The notes under the pieces: generated by a model
Seen by the model: only the letters and a program-made list of their open reading frames with translations
Database searches by the model: none
Told to the model about the DNA's origin: nothing
Translations under genes and position numbers: made by a program
Shown: piece after piece, positions 33,667-42,334 of the stretch
Position numbering within the stretch: position 1 is the stretch's first letter
Layout: each line of letters begins with the position of its first letter
NCBI GenBank assembly: GCA_017521285.1
Contig: JAFXDG010000099.1
Span: forward strand, 1 to 64,000
Reading direction: 5' to 3'
DNA from: Bacteroidaceae bacterium
GTDB lineage: Bacteria; Bacteroidota; Bacteroidia; Bacteroidales; Bacteroidaceae
DNA: 64,000 bases

Positions 33667-34491
33667 TTATGATAGCAAAATGTCTTCTATAGATTTTTCT
33701 TCAAAATTTAATAATTCATTTGTGACTTGAATTAATTTTTGTTTTCCCATATGTATAAAACTAACATCTAATATTCTTGATTTGCATGCGTCTTCTAATG
33801 CCTGCTGTTGGCATCCAGAATCTATCATTCGTTTTAGTTTCAAGATAAAATTACTTTGTTCTACAAGAATATTAGTATTTGTTTGCATATTTTGGAGATG
33901 TAGAACTGTATATGTAATGTAATCTTTAATTTTGTCTTCTGAATCAGCATTCATTTTGAGTCCACAAATGAATATCAAATCATTTACATATGTTCCGTAT
34001 TTCTTTAATAGGTCGTTATAACAATTAGAATATTCATTTTCCTTTTCTTTTAAATCAAATTTGTTGAAATATATATCAAAACGATAGCTTTGCATTTCAA
34101 TATTTCTAATCAATGTCATCAATTGTTCCATGGCTCCTTGGCAATTATCCCTAACGATTTTATTTGCAGCTATAATAGTTCCTTGAAAGTCTAAAATCTG
34201 ATAATTTTCATCCAGTTGCTTCCTTAATCCTTCAAAGCATATTCTTTGTGCTTGATATTGTAATATATTCCTTTGAGATTTTTGTAATTCGCTGTTGTCT
34301 TCTATCTGCCATTTCCTTGTACGATACAAAATAAACATCGGAATTGCAGAAGATACAAATCCACCATAGAATCCTACCCAAGCATCAATACTTCCATGTA
34401 TTGATATTCCTAATTTTAAACCTAAAATTGTATTTACTAAAATCGGTGAACAAAATACCAATATCACAAATAACCAATCTGCTCTCTTCAT
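33667..34491 (-). CDS. Two-TM membrane protein with helical cytosolic region
   Basis: A 274-residue protein. Two hydrophobic helices lie at residues 5-27 (WLFVILVFCSPILVNTILGL) and 37-56 (WVGFYGGFVSSAIPMFILY). The remaining 210 residues are charged, mostly helical and rich in Asn, Gln and Lys. Base composition is strongly A+T-rich, unlike the core genes. I do not recognise a family. The layout (short membrane hairpin plus helical domain) is common among putative abortive-infection effectors in defence islands, and the neighbours support that setting, but this is context only. It is divergent from the DUF488 operon across 160 bases. Confidence 0.65.
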   Translation of the reverse strand: MKRADWLFVILVFCSPILVNTILGLKLGISIHGSIDAWVGFYGGFVSSAIPMFILYRTRKWQIEDNSELQKSQRNILQYQAQRICFEGLRKQLDENYQILDFQGTIIAANKIVRDNCQGAMEQLMTLIRNIEMQSYRFDIYFNKFDLKEKENEYSNCYNDLLKKYGTYVNDLIFICGLKMNADSEDKIKDYITYTVLHLQNMQTNTNILVEQSNFILKLKRMIDSGCQQQALEDACKSRILDVSFIHMGKQKLIQVTNELLNFEEKSIEDILLS

Positions 34492-34651
34492 AATTTTTAG
34501 TCTTTTTTATAATAACATCTATTATCTTTGTATTGTTCATCATTAATTTTAATTGAATCATGTAAATTTGGTAATGGTTAAAAAATGCGGTTATCATCCT
34601 TTCGTTCCTTAGAAACAATGAATTTACAAAAAGAATCCGTATATTTGCAGC

Positions 34652-35563
34652 ATGATTTATAATAGACGAAAGATTTTATTAGCTTTAATAGAAGCTTTAG
34701 AAGAGGATTTGACTGCTATACAAGTCCAGAAATATTTGTTTTTATATACAAGAGAGCAACAAGATAAGTCTTATGATTTCATACCATATTATTATGGATG
34801 TTTCTCTTTTCAAGCAAATCAAGACCTCATGACTCTTTCTAAATTGGGGTATTTGACAATGGTTGAACAACAAGAAAGCAACAAGACAGTTACTGTTATT
34901 CGTATTAATAAGAAAGAAAACTACAAGGCACTGCTTGATATCTTTGAGCAGGATACATTGCAACGAGTAGTTACAAAATACAAGAATCTGTCACAGGAAG
35001 AGTTGATTCGGTATACCTATATACATTATCCCTATTATGCAACAAAAAGTATTATAGCTAAAGATATATTAACTTCAGATGAACTTGCACGTATAGAAAA
35101 ACAAAAACGAAAATTTGAAACACCAATTCTATGTACAATAGGATATGAAGGCATTTCATTGGAAACGTATATTAACAAACTTATAATAAATGATATTCGC
35201 ATATTATGTGATGTCAGAAAAAATGCTTATAGCCAAAAGTATGGTTTTTCAAAGAGTCAATTGGAGAAAGCATGTAAAGGTATAGGAATACAATACGTTC
35301 ATATACCTCAATTGGGTATAAATTCAGAACAACGACAAAATTTGAGGTCACAAAGAGATTATGATATTCTCTTTGATTTATATGAAAAGACGACATTACA
35401 AGAAAATGTGGATGCTTTACTATATATTCGTGGCCTTATTGAACAGGATAAAAGAATTGCATTGACTTGCTTTGAAGCAAACCCCAAGCAATGCCATCGG
35501 TCTAGAGTTGCAAAGCATCTCATGCTTTTCCCGAATATTGATTACGAACTTAAACATCTATAA
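34652..35563 (+). CDS. DUF488-family protein with Panacea/SocA-like N-terminal domain
   Basis: A 303-residue protein. Residues 1-75 resemble the Panacea/DUF4065 (SocA-like) domain: IQVQKYLFLYTREQQ, then YDFIPYYYGCFSFQANQDL and LSKLGYL. Residues 135-300 are DUF488: CTIGYEGISLETYI, ILCDVRKNAYSQKYGFSKSQ and the conserved end TCFEANPKQCHRSRVAKHL with Cys-His-Arg. DUF488 is of unknown activity, though its conserved Asp, Arg, Cys and His suggest an enzyme. A TATATTTG -7 box ends only 4 bases before the ATG, which would give an almost leaderless mRNA. The partner gene starts 4 bases after its stop, so the two form one operon. Confidence 0.8.
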   Translation: MIYNRRKILLALIEALEEDLTAIQVQKYLFLYTREQQDKSYDFIPYYYGCFSFQANQDLMTLSKLGYLTMVEQQESNKTVTVIRINKKENYKALLDIFEQDTLQRVVTKYKNLSQEELIRYTYIHYPYYATKSIIAKDILTSDELARIEKQKRKFETPILCTIGYEGISLETYINKLIINDIRILCDVRKNAYSQKYGFSKSQLEKACKGIGIQYVHIPQLGINSEQRQNLRSQRDYDILFDLYEKTTLQENVDALLYIRGLIEQDKRIALTCFEANPKQCHRSRVAKHLMLFPNIDYELKHL

Positions 35564-35567
35564 TTCT

Positions 35568-36398
35568 ATGGCCTTAACTAAAGTTCTAATATCAGTGAAG
35601 ACGTATCCTACTTTATCTGAAAGATATGATGAATTAGTCTGTACTGCAGGATTTCGAGAAGATGGTTCTTGGATTAGAATATATCCTATCCCTTTTCGTA
35701 AATTGAAAGTCGATAGTAAATACCAAAAGTGGCAGTGGGTAGAAATTGATATTACCAAAAATACAAAAGATTTCAGAAAGGAAAGCTATAGACCTACAAG
35801 TATTGATAATGAAATCAAAGTTTTAGATAAGATTGGTACGGAAAATAATTGGGCAAAAAGGAAGAGTATAGTATTAAAGAATGTCCATTACAATATGGAT
35901 TCACTTATAGCTGAGGCAAAAGATTCATCCATAGGCACATCATTGGCCGTGTTTAAACCTAAAGAAGTTCTTGATTTTGTATGGGAACCATGTGATAGGG
36001 AATGGGACTCAAAGAAACTAGAGGCTGTATATGCAAATCAAGCACAGCAAAGTCTTTTTGATGTGGAAGAAACTAAACGTATTTTTCGTATAGCAAAAAA
36101 ATTACCTTATGAGTTCTCTTATAAGTTCATTTCTGAAGATGGGAAAGAACGTAAACTTATGATTGAAGATTGGGAACTTGGTATGTTATATTGGAATTGT
36201 TTGAAATCAACTCATGGTGATGAAGAACTCGCTTGTAAAAAAGTAAGAGAAAAATATTTTGATGAAATGTGTCAAAAGAAAGACATCTATTTCTTTTTGG
36301 GTACAACAAAGAAATTTCACAATGTAGGTCCTAATCCTTTTATTATCATTGGAACATTCTATCCTCCTTTGGTTAATCAATTAAGTTTTGATTTCTAA
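35568..36398 (+). CDS. Unrecognised partner of the DUF488 protein
   Basis: A 276-residue soluble protein, start MALTKVLISVKTYPTLSERY at 35568. An in-frame start further upstream would overlap the DUF488 gene by about 90 bases and is not used. Other visible segments are GFREDGSWIRIYPIPFRKL, WQWVEIDITKNTKDFRKESY, then FEFSYK-type strands (KLPYEFSYKFISEDGKERKL) and the C-terminal FHNVGPNPFIIIGTFYPPL. No motif known to me gives a function. Tight spacing to the DUF488 gene (4 bases) and the same A+T-rich composition indicate a functional pair. Confidence 0.75.
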   Translation: MALTKVLISVKTYPTLSERYDELVCTAGFREDGSWIRIYPIPFRKLKVDSKYQKWQWVEIDITKNTKDFRKESYRPTSIDNEIKVLDKIGTENNWAKRKSIVLKNVHYNMDSLIAEAKDSSIGTSLAVFKPKEVLDFVWEPCDREWDSKKLEAVYANQAQQSLFDVEETKRIFRIAKKLPYEFSYKFISEDGKERKLMIEDWELGMLYWNCLKSTHGDEELACKKVREKYFDEMCQKKDIYFFLGTTKKFHNVGPNPFIIIGTFYPPLVNQLSFDF

Positions 36399-36486
36399 AA
36401 AGCATAAATGTTAGATTTTAACCCTCATACGGAATTTTAGAGTGTGAAAAGTGTTGAAATCTTGCACTCTCTAATTGGTCATTAAA

Positions 36487-36518
36487 TTTGGGGATAGATT
36501 TGAAATTATGTAACTTTG
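36487..36518 (+). promoter_or_regulatory. Consensus promoter with no downstream gene
   Basis: TTTG (36487-36490), 20 bases, TAACTTTG (36511-36518): an exact Bacteroides promoter on the plus strand. The next gene on this strand is more than 2 kb away. Confidence 0.7.
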
Positions 36519-36524
36519 CAACTC

Positions 36525-36690
36525 GAAAGTCTCCGTTCATCCACGTTTAAATGTTGATGGAGACGCTTGTTTGAAACGCACATACGACCCTGTCCCTGCA
36601 GACTTTTGCATTACAAAATGCCTATGCTTGGAACATCTGCGTTGTAATTGTGAATGGACGGGATTCTTATTGTGGAGTATGATGACATTG
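36525..36690 (+). ncRNA. Candidate small RNA between the DUF488 and PARIS-like operons
   Basis: The sequence after the orphan promoter can form several helices: GTCTCC/GGAGAC (36529-36564), CCGTTCAT/ATGGACGG (36533-36540 with 36654-36661, one G-U), GCAGA/TCTGC (36598-36640) and ATTACAA/TTGTAAT (36610-36648). Some are mutually exclusive. No clear U-run terminator is seen and the 3' end is uncertain. It has no coding frame. It is a candidate only. Confidence 0.35.
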
Positions 36691-36697
36691 GAAAATT

Positions 36698-37570
36698 TTA
36701 TGCATAATGATTGAAGATATTTTCGATTTGTGATTTTAAAAATTGCTTATCTATGCATAATTGTTTACATGGATATTTACAATCAACGATAGATTCATAT
36801 ATAGTATCATTAGGAATATTTGTACTACCTTTTATTTGTTTTACACGCTTCCTGATATACTCCATTATTGCACTTGCTACAAAATGACCTTGTATGAGAA
36901 ATCTTATTTCTTTTTCTTGTTTGTCAATTCTATGTTCAATTTCAGATAATCTAAATGGGTCAAATTGGTTAGCTATAGTCTGAATGTAATTGTTGATTTT
37001 TCTTTCATCAAGACAACTTTTATTCTGATTATCTTGAAAATAATGGAATCCCATATTAAAAACTTTTGGAAGCTTCTCGCTATGTGTTGGATTGATTTCA
37101 TTCTCAATTTCATAAGGAATTAACTTTTTTGCTTTTGAACAGAAGGTTTCCAGCCATTCTAAAACCTCAGGCAAATAATTATTGGAAGTTTTTGATGCTC
37201 TTCTAATATAAGCAGCTACAGAAAGAGGGCAAAACATTGTATTCTCAATAGAATGTCCGTATGTTCTTACTACAAATTTATGTTCAACATAATTTTCTCT
37301 AAAACTATTATAATCAGAATCACATGCTACTACAATATTACTTAATGTACCATCAATAACCCCTTTTATATATCTATCTAAATTTTCTTTCCCATTAACT
37401 GGCTCTATTTCATAAAAGTCAGAAGGGAGATACTTCCTAAAATTTTCATCCCAAAAAACAATGTCATCTTCACCCTCTACATATAACATGAATTTTTTGT
37501 CATAAAATTGATGTGTAATGTTGAGAGCCTCATTAGAATGCAATAATCTATTATCATCAATGCTATTCAT
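36698..37570 (-). CDS. DUF4435 (TOPRIM-like) protein, PARIS AriB-like
   Basis: A 290-residue protein of the DUF4435 type. The TOPRIM-like acidic motifs are visible: glutamate in LYVEGEDDIVFWDENF (about residue 32) and the Asp pair in NIVVACDSDYNSF (about residue 84), with SIENTMFCPLSVAAY after them. The C-terminal half is helical, with an RKRVKQIKG basic patch. In the PARIS system AriB is a TOPRIM nuclease that AriA holds and then releases when a phage anti-restriction protein is sensed. The upstream ATPase gene overlaps this start by 8 bases. The AriB-like name is by domain and order, not close similarity. Confidence 0.75.
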   Translation of the reverse strand: MNSIDDNRLLHSNEALNITHQFYDKKFMLYVEGEDDIVFWDENFRKYLPSDFYEIEPVNGKENLDRYIKGVIDGTLSNIVVACDSDYNSFRENYVEHKFVVRTYGHSIENTMFCPLSVAAYIRRASKTSNNYLPEVLEWLETFCSKAKKLIPYEIENEINPTHSEKLPKVFNMGFHYFQDNQNKSCLDERKINNYIQTIANQFDPFRLSEIEHRIDKQEKEIRFLIQGHFVASAIMEYIRKRVKQIKGSTNIPNDTIYESIVDCKYPCKQLCIDKQFLKSQIENIFNHYA

Positions 37571-38846
37571 ATGATGTAATCTTTTTCATGTTGACTATAT
37601 TTTCTGCAAAATTTCCAGCGATTTCGGGAGAATGCGTAGCGACAATTATCTGAGCATTAGGATTTAAATCTAATAATGCATTCAATATTTTTCGCTGCCA
37701 CTCTATGTGAAGAGATAATTCAGGTTCATCTGCGATGAATAAATGAGGTATTCCTCTTTGTAATAATGCTTCTGTTAACAATATAAATAATTGTTTTTCT
37801 CCTGATGATAGAGATGTGATATTAATAAAAACGTCTTTGGATTCTCCCTCTTTTAACAGGATGTTAACATTGCCATCATCTTCTTTATTTAAAACAAAAT
37901 CTTTGTTTGGCATGAACTCTTTCAAACATTTCCAAAATTTACACATAGGTTTGAATATCAATTCCTTTTGTTCTTCGTGCATTTTGAATATGTTTATAAT
38001 TGAAAATGTTCTTTTTATAAGTGAAAGAACGGGAACGTCTTCTATGCTTACTCGAGATGAGTCTTTTATATCTAGGAGAATGTCATTAATCTTTTTTATA
38101 TGTGTTTGGATTTGTTCGTTCTTTTCTTTTATTCCTAACATTTTAAAAGCCTTGTACAATTCTATTTTCATTAAATTGATATCTTCCGTTGTGATTTCTT
38201 TAAAATAATCAATATCAAGGATATCAAAAGATTTATTGTAAAGCATTAATAGTAGGGAATTTTCTTTAAATTTGTTTGCGCTCTTATTTGCTTCAGATTC
38301 CAATTGTAATTGATATACTATTAATTTTTTTAGAAGATCTTGCAACTTAATATCAACTGTGTTTTTTATTCTGTCGACATATTCTCTACTACGTTCAATT
38401 TCATATGAAGGTGTATTATCTCTGTTTATTGAAAGCCAAGATATATTGATTAATTTTGACAATTCAGATTTGATAGATAGGTAGGATTCTCTATACTTTG
38501 AGTAATAACTTCTATAAGAACGGGACATCATATCATTGCAAGGTATTTCGTATGCAATATCATTAAATGCATATTTGATGATTTGCATATCAGCATTGAA
38601 AGTTTTAGTTAGTCTAATACTATAAACAGGATCAGACCATAATCTTATTTCAATTGATTCAAATTCAATAGATGCAAGAGTGTTAATATCACAGAGTAAT
38701 GTTGCTTCAATTAAATTCAAAAATGTGGTTTTACTAGAGCCATTGGTTCCTATGAAAATATTAACATATTCGTTGAATTCTGTTGAAATGTTTTTTACCC
38801 CCCATAGCTTCTTTATCGAAACACTTTTAATACGACTAGTCTCCAT
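37563..38846 (-). CDS. ABC-type AAA ATPase, PARIS AriA-like
   Basis: A 427-residue SMC/OLD-like ATPase. Walker A is IFIGTNGSSKTTFLNLIEA (residues 31-49). A long helical insertion spans about 150-330. The ABC signature ITSLSSGEKQLFILLTEALL, Walker B HLFIADEPELSLHIEWQ and the switch histidine in IVATHSPEIAGNF follow in the last 100 residues. It is first in a two-gene operon with the DUF4435 protein; that pairing defines PARIS, although Septu, Gabija and OLD systems use similar ATPases with other partners. A minus-strand -7 box TAATTTTG lies at 38877-38884. It is near a restriction-modification-like operon, as many PARIS loci are. Confidence 0.8.
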   Translation of the reverse strand: METSRIKSVSIKKLWGVKNISTEFNEYVNIFIGTNGSSKTTFLNLIEATLLCDINTLASIEFESIEIRLWSDPVYSIRLTKTFNADMQIIKYAFNDIAYEIPCNDMMSRSYRSYYSKYRESYLSIKSELSKLINISWLSINRDNTPSYEIERSREYVDRIKNTVDIKLQDLLKKLIVYQLQLESEANKSANKFKENSLLLMLYNKSFDILDIDYFKEITTEDINLMKIELYKAFKMLGIKEKNEQIQTHIKKINDILLDIKDSSRVSIEDVPVLSLIKRTFSIINIFKMHEEQKELIFKPMCKFWKCLKEFMPNKDFVLNKEDDGNVNILLKEGESKDVFINITSLSSGEKQLFILLTEALLQRGIPHLFIADEPELSLHIEWQRKILNALLDLNPNAQIIVATHSPEIAGNFAENIVNMKKITSYE

Positions 38847-38876
38847 GTTTGAATATTAATATGGTTTATTTTATCG

Positions 38877-38884
38877 CAAAATTA
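38877..38884 (-). promoter_or_regulatory. -7 box of the PARIS-like operon
   Basis: The minus strand reads TAATTTTG, about 31 bases upstream of the ATPase start. Confidence 0.55.
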
Positions 38885-38901
38885 ATAATAAATTCTTAAA
38901 C

Positions 38902-38934
38902 TTTGCATATTTTAGGAGAAAATAATTACCTTTG
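38902..38934 (+). promoter_or_regulatory. Consensus promoter of the small orphan gene
   Basis: TTTG (38902-38905), 21 bases, TACCTTTG (38927-38934), on the plus strand and divergent from the PARIS-like promoter. Confidence 0.7.
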
Positions 38935-38961
38935 TGCATAAAACTAATAATTGTTAGCATT

Positions 38962-39186
38962 ATGTACCCAAACAACATGTATAAAACACCAGAACAGCAG
39001 ATTGATGAAGCTGTAGAAATCTCAAAAGCATTGTTTATGCCACAAGCGAAAAGTCAGCAAGAAGCAGACAGTATAAAACGTAATATTGAGGCAGCAGGAG
39101 ATCATTTAAAAGCAATATCTGCAATTGTAAATGATGGAAACCTATTTAAGGCACTAATGAATGAAGCCTTATCAAGGATGAGATAA
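38962..39186 (+). CDS. Small helical protein, unknown
   Basis: A 74-residue protein starting MYPNNMYKTPEQQIDEAVEI and ending LFKALMNEALSRMR. It is soluble and almost wholly helical. An upstream in-frame ATG would start inside the leader just after the -7 box and is less likely. It has its own consensus promoter and is closed by a 15-bp perfect terminator hairpin, so it is an independent unit lying between the PARIS-like operon and the restriction operon, on the opposite strand to both. No family is recognised. Confidence 0.65.
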   Translation: MYPNNMYKTPEQQIDEAVEISKALFMPQAKSQQEADSIKRNIEAAGDHLKAISAIVNDGNLFKALMNEALSRMR

Positions 39187-39190
39187 CATG

Positions 39191-39221
39191 GTAATAGCCT
39201 GCGAAATTCGCAGGCTATTAC
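39191..39221. terminator. Bidirectional intrinsic terminator
   Basis: Perfect 15-bp stem GTAATAGCCTGCGAA with TTCGCAGGCTATTAC around a one-base centre. It separates the small gene from the convergent methylase gene and can end both transcripts. Confidence 0.85.
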
Positions 39222-39226
39222 TGTGT

Positions 39227-42200
39227 TTATACGCTTTCTTCGATAGTTCTTATTTCAGCATCGGTTAGTCCGTATATATCATAAACGATTTTGTCTATCT
39301 GACTTTCTATACATTTTCGTTCTGTTGACTCATTATTGTTTACAAGTATAGATACTAAATTTTCTATGTTTTTTATTGCTTTGATATCAGTGTTTTGTGG
39401 AAATGGTAAGACATTTAAAGCATAAATTCTAAATTGAGCCATTGTACGACCTTTTTGTCCATACAATCCATTTTGATATAGAAAAGATAGTAATTTTGAA
39501 TTTAAGAGTCCCATCCAAAATAGCATAGAATATCCGATTTTATCTTTTATTATGTATACATTTTGATGTGCAACTGCAAATTCTTCTGAACGCGGTAAAG
39601 AAACACAGATTGTATCTCCTGTTTTTCTCAATAGTGCTCTTGCTCCTTGATGTAAGTTGTTTTTTGCACAGTATAATGAAGGTATATATCCTATTCCGAC
39701 AAATCCATTTCGTCGCATTTCACTATCAATTAATACAGGAAGATATCCATTTTGCTTATTGTATGTTAGAATTGATTTGTCAATTTGAATGTCATGTTCC
39801 CCTTCGATAAATGCAACATAGTTGCATATGTCGTGATAATCTAATGAATTATATATTTTTTCCGCAATATGATGTTTATATGCACACAATTCATTATTAA
39901 TTACTTCCACTAATCGTTTATGTTCAGAAATCAGCATTCTAATATCAGTTCTGTTTTTCTGTGATAAAAAGGATCTAATATCTGCTATCGCTGCAAACGT
40001 ACTATTAGAGTTGTCTTTCTGAATAATTGATATGGCAGATGATACGGTAGGTGCATTAAATATAGAAAAACCTAAATCTGCAAAAAGTCCTATTTTATGC
40101 TTAAACAATTGCATCCTTAAATCTTTGTATTTGGGCATATTGAGGAATGTGTCAGGGGTAATGTATGCTAAAACTCCGTTTTCACAACATATGTTTAATG
40201 CCAATTTATAAAACCATTTATAAAAATCTCTGCACCCATTTGATACATCAAAATAAACTTTTATGTATTCATTAATTAGTTTTTGAAGTTCTTGTGCTTC
40301 TGTCCATTTCCCTTCTGACTCTAACCGTTTTACAGGAGAACCCTTTCCACTTAAAAACATATACGGCGGATTCCCAATCACAATATCAAATCCGCTCTTT
40401 TCGTCTCCTCGGTTGAAAACATCGCTGAACCAGGTGTGCCAAAGGAAGAATTGATTGGTTTCGGCAAGATTGAGTTTCTTCAGTTGTGCCAGTTTGCTTG
40501 CATCGATAGCTTGTGATTCCAGCAGGGTATTGATGGTGGCGGCTATTTCACGTTGCAATTCCAGTTTGCGGGTATGGTCGGAGCATGAGTAGTAACGGGT
40601 AAGGAGTTGCGAAACGATTTTCTGATGGCGGTTCTTCTCGTCATCAAACAGCATCACTTCGCCTTTGTCCTTTTTGCTTTCTCGCTTGTATGTCAGTTCG
40701 CTGAGGTCGATACCTTCAAAACTTTCAATCAGTGAGTTGCCCTGCATAATCTTGTAGTCAAGGTTGGGAAGTGGCGATGGCGTTTCTTCATCCACTACGA
40801 TAGAGAGCCAAAAGCGGAGGCGAGCGATGTCAACAGCTCCTTTCTCAATATCCACACCATAGATGTTGTTTTGGATAATGCTTTTCTTCAGTGCGGCACG
40901 GTCGTAATGCTCACCACTCAACACCTCACGGCAATGCAACAGTTCGTTGAGCAGGCCCATGGGGAAAGCGCCCGAACCGATGGCAGGGTCGCATATCTTA
41001 ACCTCTTCAAGGGCGGCAAGCAGTTTGGGTTTCTTGTTGTCGGGGATGTCGGTCACTCCCTCTTCGGGTGAAAGCACAAACTTGCGTATCTTTTCGCTGG
41101 CAATGCTTGTGTTGGTATCAAGATAGGCAATGAGCGATTCCTGACACATGTAGCGTACAATCTCTTTGGGGGTATAGAAGGCACCTTTGTCCTTGTTGTC
41201 CTCCAGCAGGTTTTCAAATATCTTACCAAGCATCTCGGGGTCAACACCTACTTCGGCATCGTTGGGGTCGTTCTCGTCGATGGTAAAGTTGTATTCGCTG
41301 AAGAACTGGAACAGGCGTTGGAAATAGTCAGCAGGGAAACGGCTTTCCGGCTCGTCTTCTGCATCGCGTTCGAAGAGTCCACCGTTCAAGTAAGGTATAT
41401 CTTTCCATTCCCGAAGCAGTTGCAAGTCCCAATTGTAGGCTCTGAACACCGCTTCGCGTTCATCGGGCTTGGTGTTCAACACGCCGAAGAAGAGCGGTTC
41501 GAGCACTGCATCAAGATAATCGTGCTGATAGGCTGAACGGTTAAACATATTCTGCATATAGTTCAAGTCGCCACACATCCAACCCTTCCGTTGCAGGAAA
41601 TGCAGGAACGTAATACGTCCCATCATCTTCTTGATGTAATCGCGTATCTTCTTCTCGTCGTAACCGAATGCCTGCATCAAGGCAGCATTGGGTGTACCCT
41701 GTACCTTTTCTTCCCACTTGTTGCCCACTTTGACATAGCGTTTACCGGTGACATATTGGATAAAGTCGGCATACTGATTGCGGTACTTGTCAAAGAATTC
41801 ATCGGACAGTGCTTCCACAGAGAAGGCCGTTTTCAGGTTCTCGAACGAGATTCCCTTCTTTTGCAGTAAGTTGAAACGTTCGATGGGTGTGCGGTAAAGC
41901 AAGTTTCCATTTCCAAACACGTAAGTATAGCGTTTGGGCGAGGTGGCTTCTCCCTTGATGTCGCTAATGAAGGACAGGCGCCAATGGTCACCACTATCGA
42001 ATACCACCAAGGCACCTTCAAACTCACCCCATGTGGGATTGATGAACGACTTTACCAGATTGCGAAGCCCCACACGCCTGTTGGCAACGGAGCCTTGACT
42101 GATTTTGTAGTGAAACAGACCGATGCGGTAGCCGTCGGTGGTGTCGATACAGCCTAAATAGTAACCCTCATCAGTGGTATTATTGATAATCTTTTCTGGC

Positions 42201-42316
42201 GTGCTTTTCAACTCGCTTGCCTGAAACAGGTTTTGAAGGACAGTGTACCATTTGGCAAGGTTGAACGATGACTGGAAAATAGTTCTTAATGAATCTGATG
42301 TGTAAGTTGAAGTCAT
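39227..42316 (-). CDS. Eco57I-type DNA methyltransferase with TaqI-like specificity domain
   Basis: A 1029-residue modification-specificity protein, expected to make N6-methyladenine. Residues 1-420 hold a helical region with a conserved EMLGKIFENLLEDN followed by KGAFYTPKEIVRYM. Motif I is CDPAIGSGAFPMGLL (about residue 442) and motif IV is FDIVIGNPPYMFLSG (about residue 647). The last 300 residues are a TaqI-like target-recognition domain (CVSLPRSEEFAVAHQNVYII, then LLNSKLLSFLYQNG). Base composition changes sharply near 40370, just after the NPPY codons: the recognition part is A+T-rich, the catalytic part is not, which points to exchange of the specificity half. It is the second gene after the helicase. 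Confidence 0.88.
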   Translation of the reverse strand: MTSTYTSDSLRTIFQSSFNLAKWYTVLQNLFQASELKSTPEKIINNTTDEGYYLGCIDTTDGYRIGLFHYKISQGSVANRRVGLRNLVKSFINPTWGEFEGALVVFDSGDHWRLSFISDIKGEATSPKRYTYVFGNGNLLYRTPIERFNLLQKKGISFENLKTAFSVEALSDEFFDKYRNQYADFIQYVTGKRYVKVGNKWEEKVQGTPNAALMQAFGYDEKKIRDYIKKMMGRITFLHFLQRKGWMCGDLNYMQNMFNRSAYQHDYLDAVLEPLFFGVLNTKPDEREAVFRAYNWDLQLLREWKDIPYLNGGLFERDAEDEPESRFPADYFQRLFQFFSEYNFTIDENDPNDAEVGVDPEMLGKIFENLLEDNKDKGAFYTPKEIVRYMCQESLIAYLDTNTSIASEKIRKFVLSPEEGVTDIPDNKKPKLLAALEEVKICDPAIGSGAFPMGLLNELLHCREVLSGEHYDRAALKKSIIQNNIYGVDIEKGAVDIARLRFWLSIVVDEETPSPLPNLDYKIMQGNSLIESFEGIDLSELTYKRESKKDKGEVMLFDDEKNRHQKIVSQLLTRYYSCSDHTRKLELQREIAATINTLLESQAIDASKLAQLKKLNLAETNQFFLWHTWFSDVFNRGDEKSGFDIVIGNPPYMFLSGKGSPVKRLESEGKWTEAQELQKLINEYIKVYFDVSNGCRDFYKWFYKLALNICCENGVLAYITPDTFLNMPKYKDLRMQLFKHKIGLFADLGFSIFNAPTVSSAISIIQKDNSNSTFAAIADIRSFLSQKNRTDIRMLISEHKRLVEVINNELCAYKHHIAEKIYNSLDYHDICNYVAFIEGEHDIQIDKSILTYNKQNGYLPVLIDSEMRRNGFVGIGYIPSLYCAKNNLHQGARALLRKTGDTICVSLPRSEEFAVAHQNVYIIKDKIGYSMLFWMGLLNSKLLSFLYQNGLYGQKGRTMAQFRIYALNVLPFPQNTDIKAIKNIENLVSILVNNNESTERKCIESQIDKIVYDIYGLTDAEIRTIEESV

Positions 42317-42334
42317 GATGTTATGATTGTTAGA

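Noticed and set aside
36487..36690. Retron-type RNA
   Set aside because: No reverse transcriptase gene is nearby and no a1/a2 inverted ends are seen.
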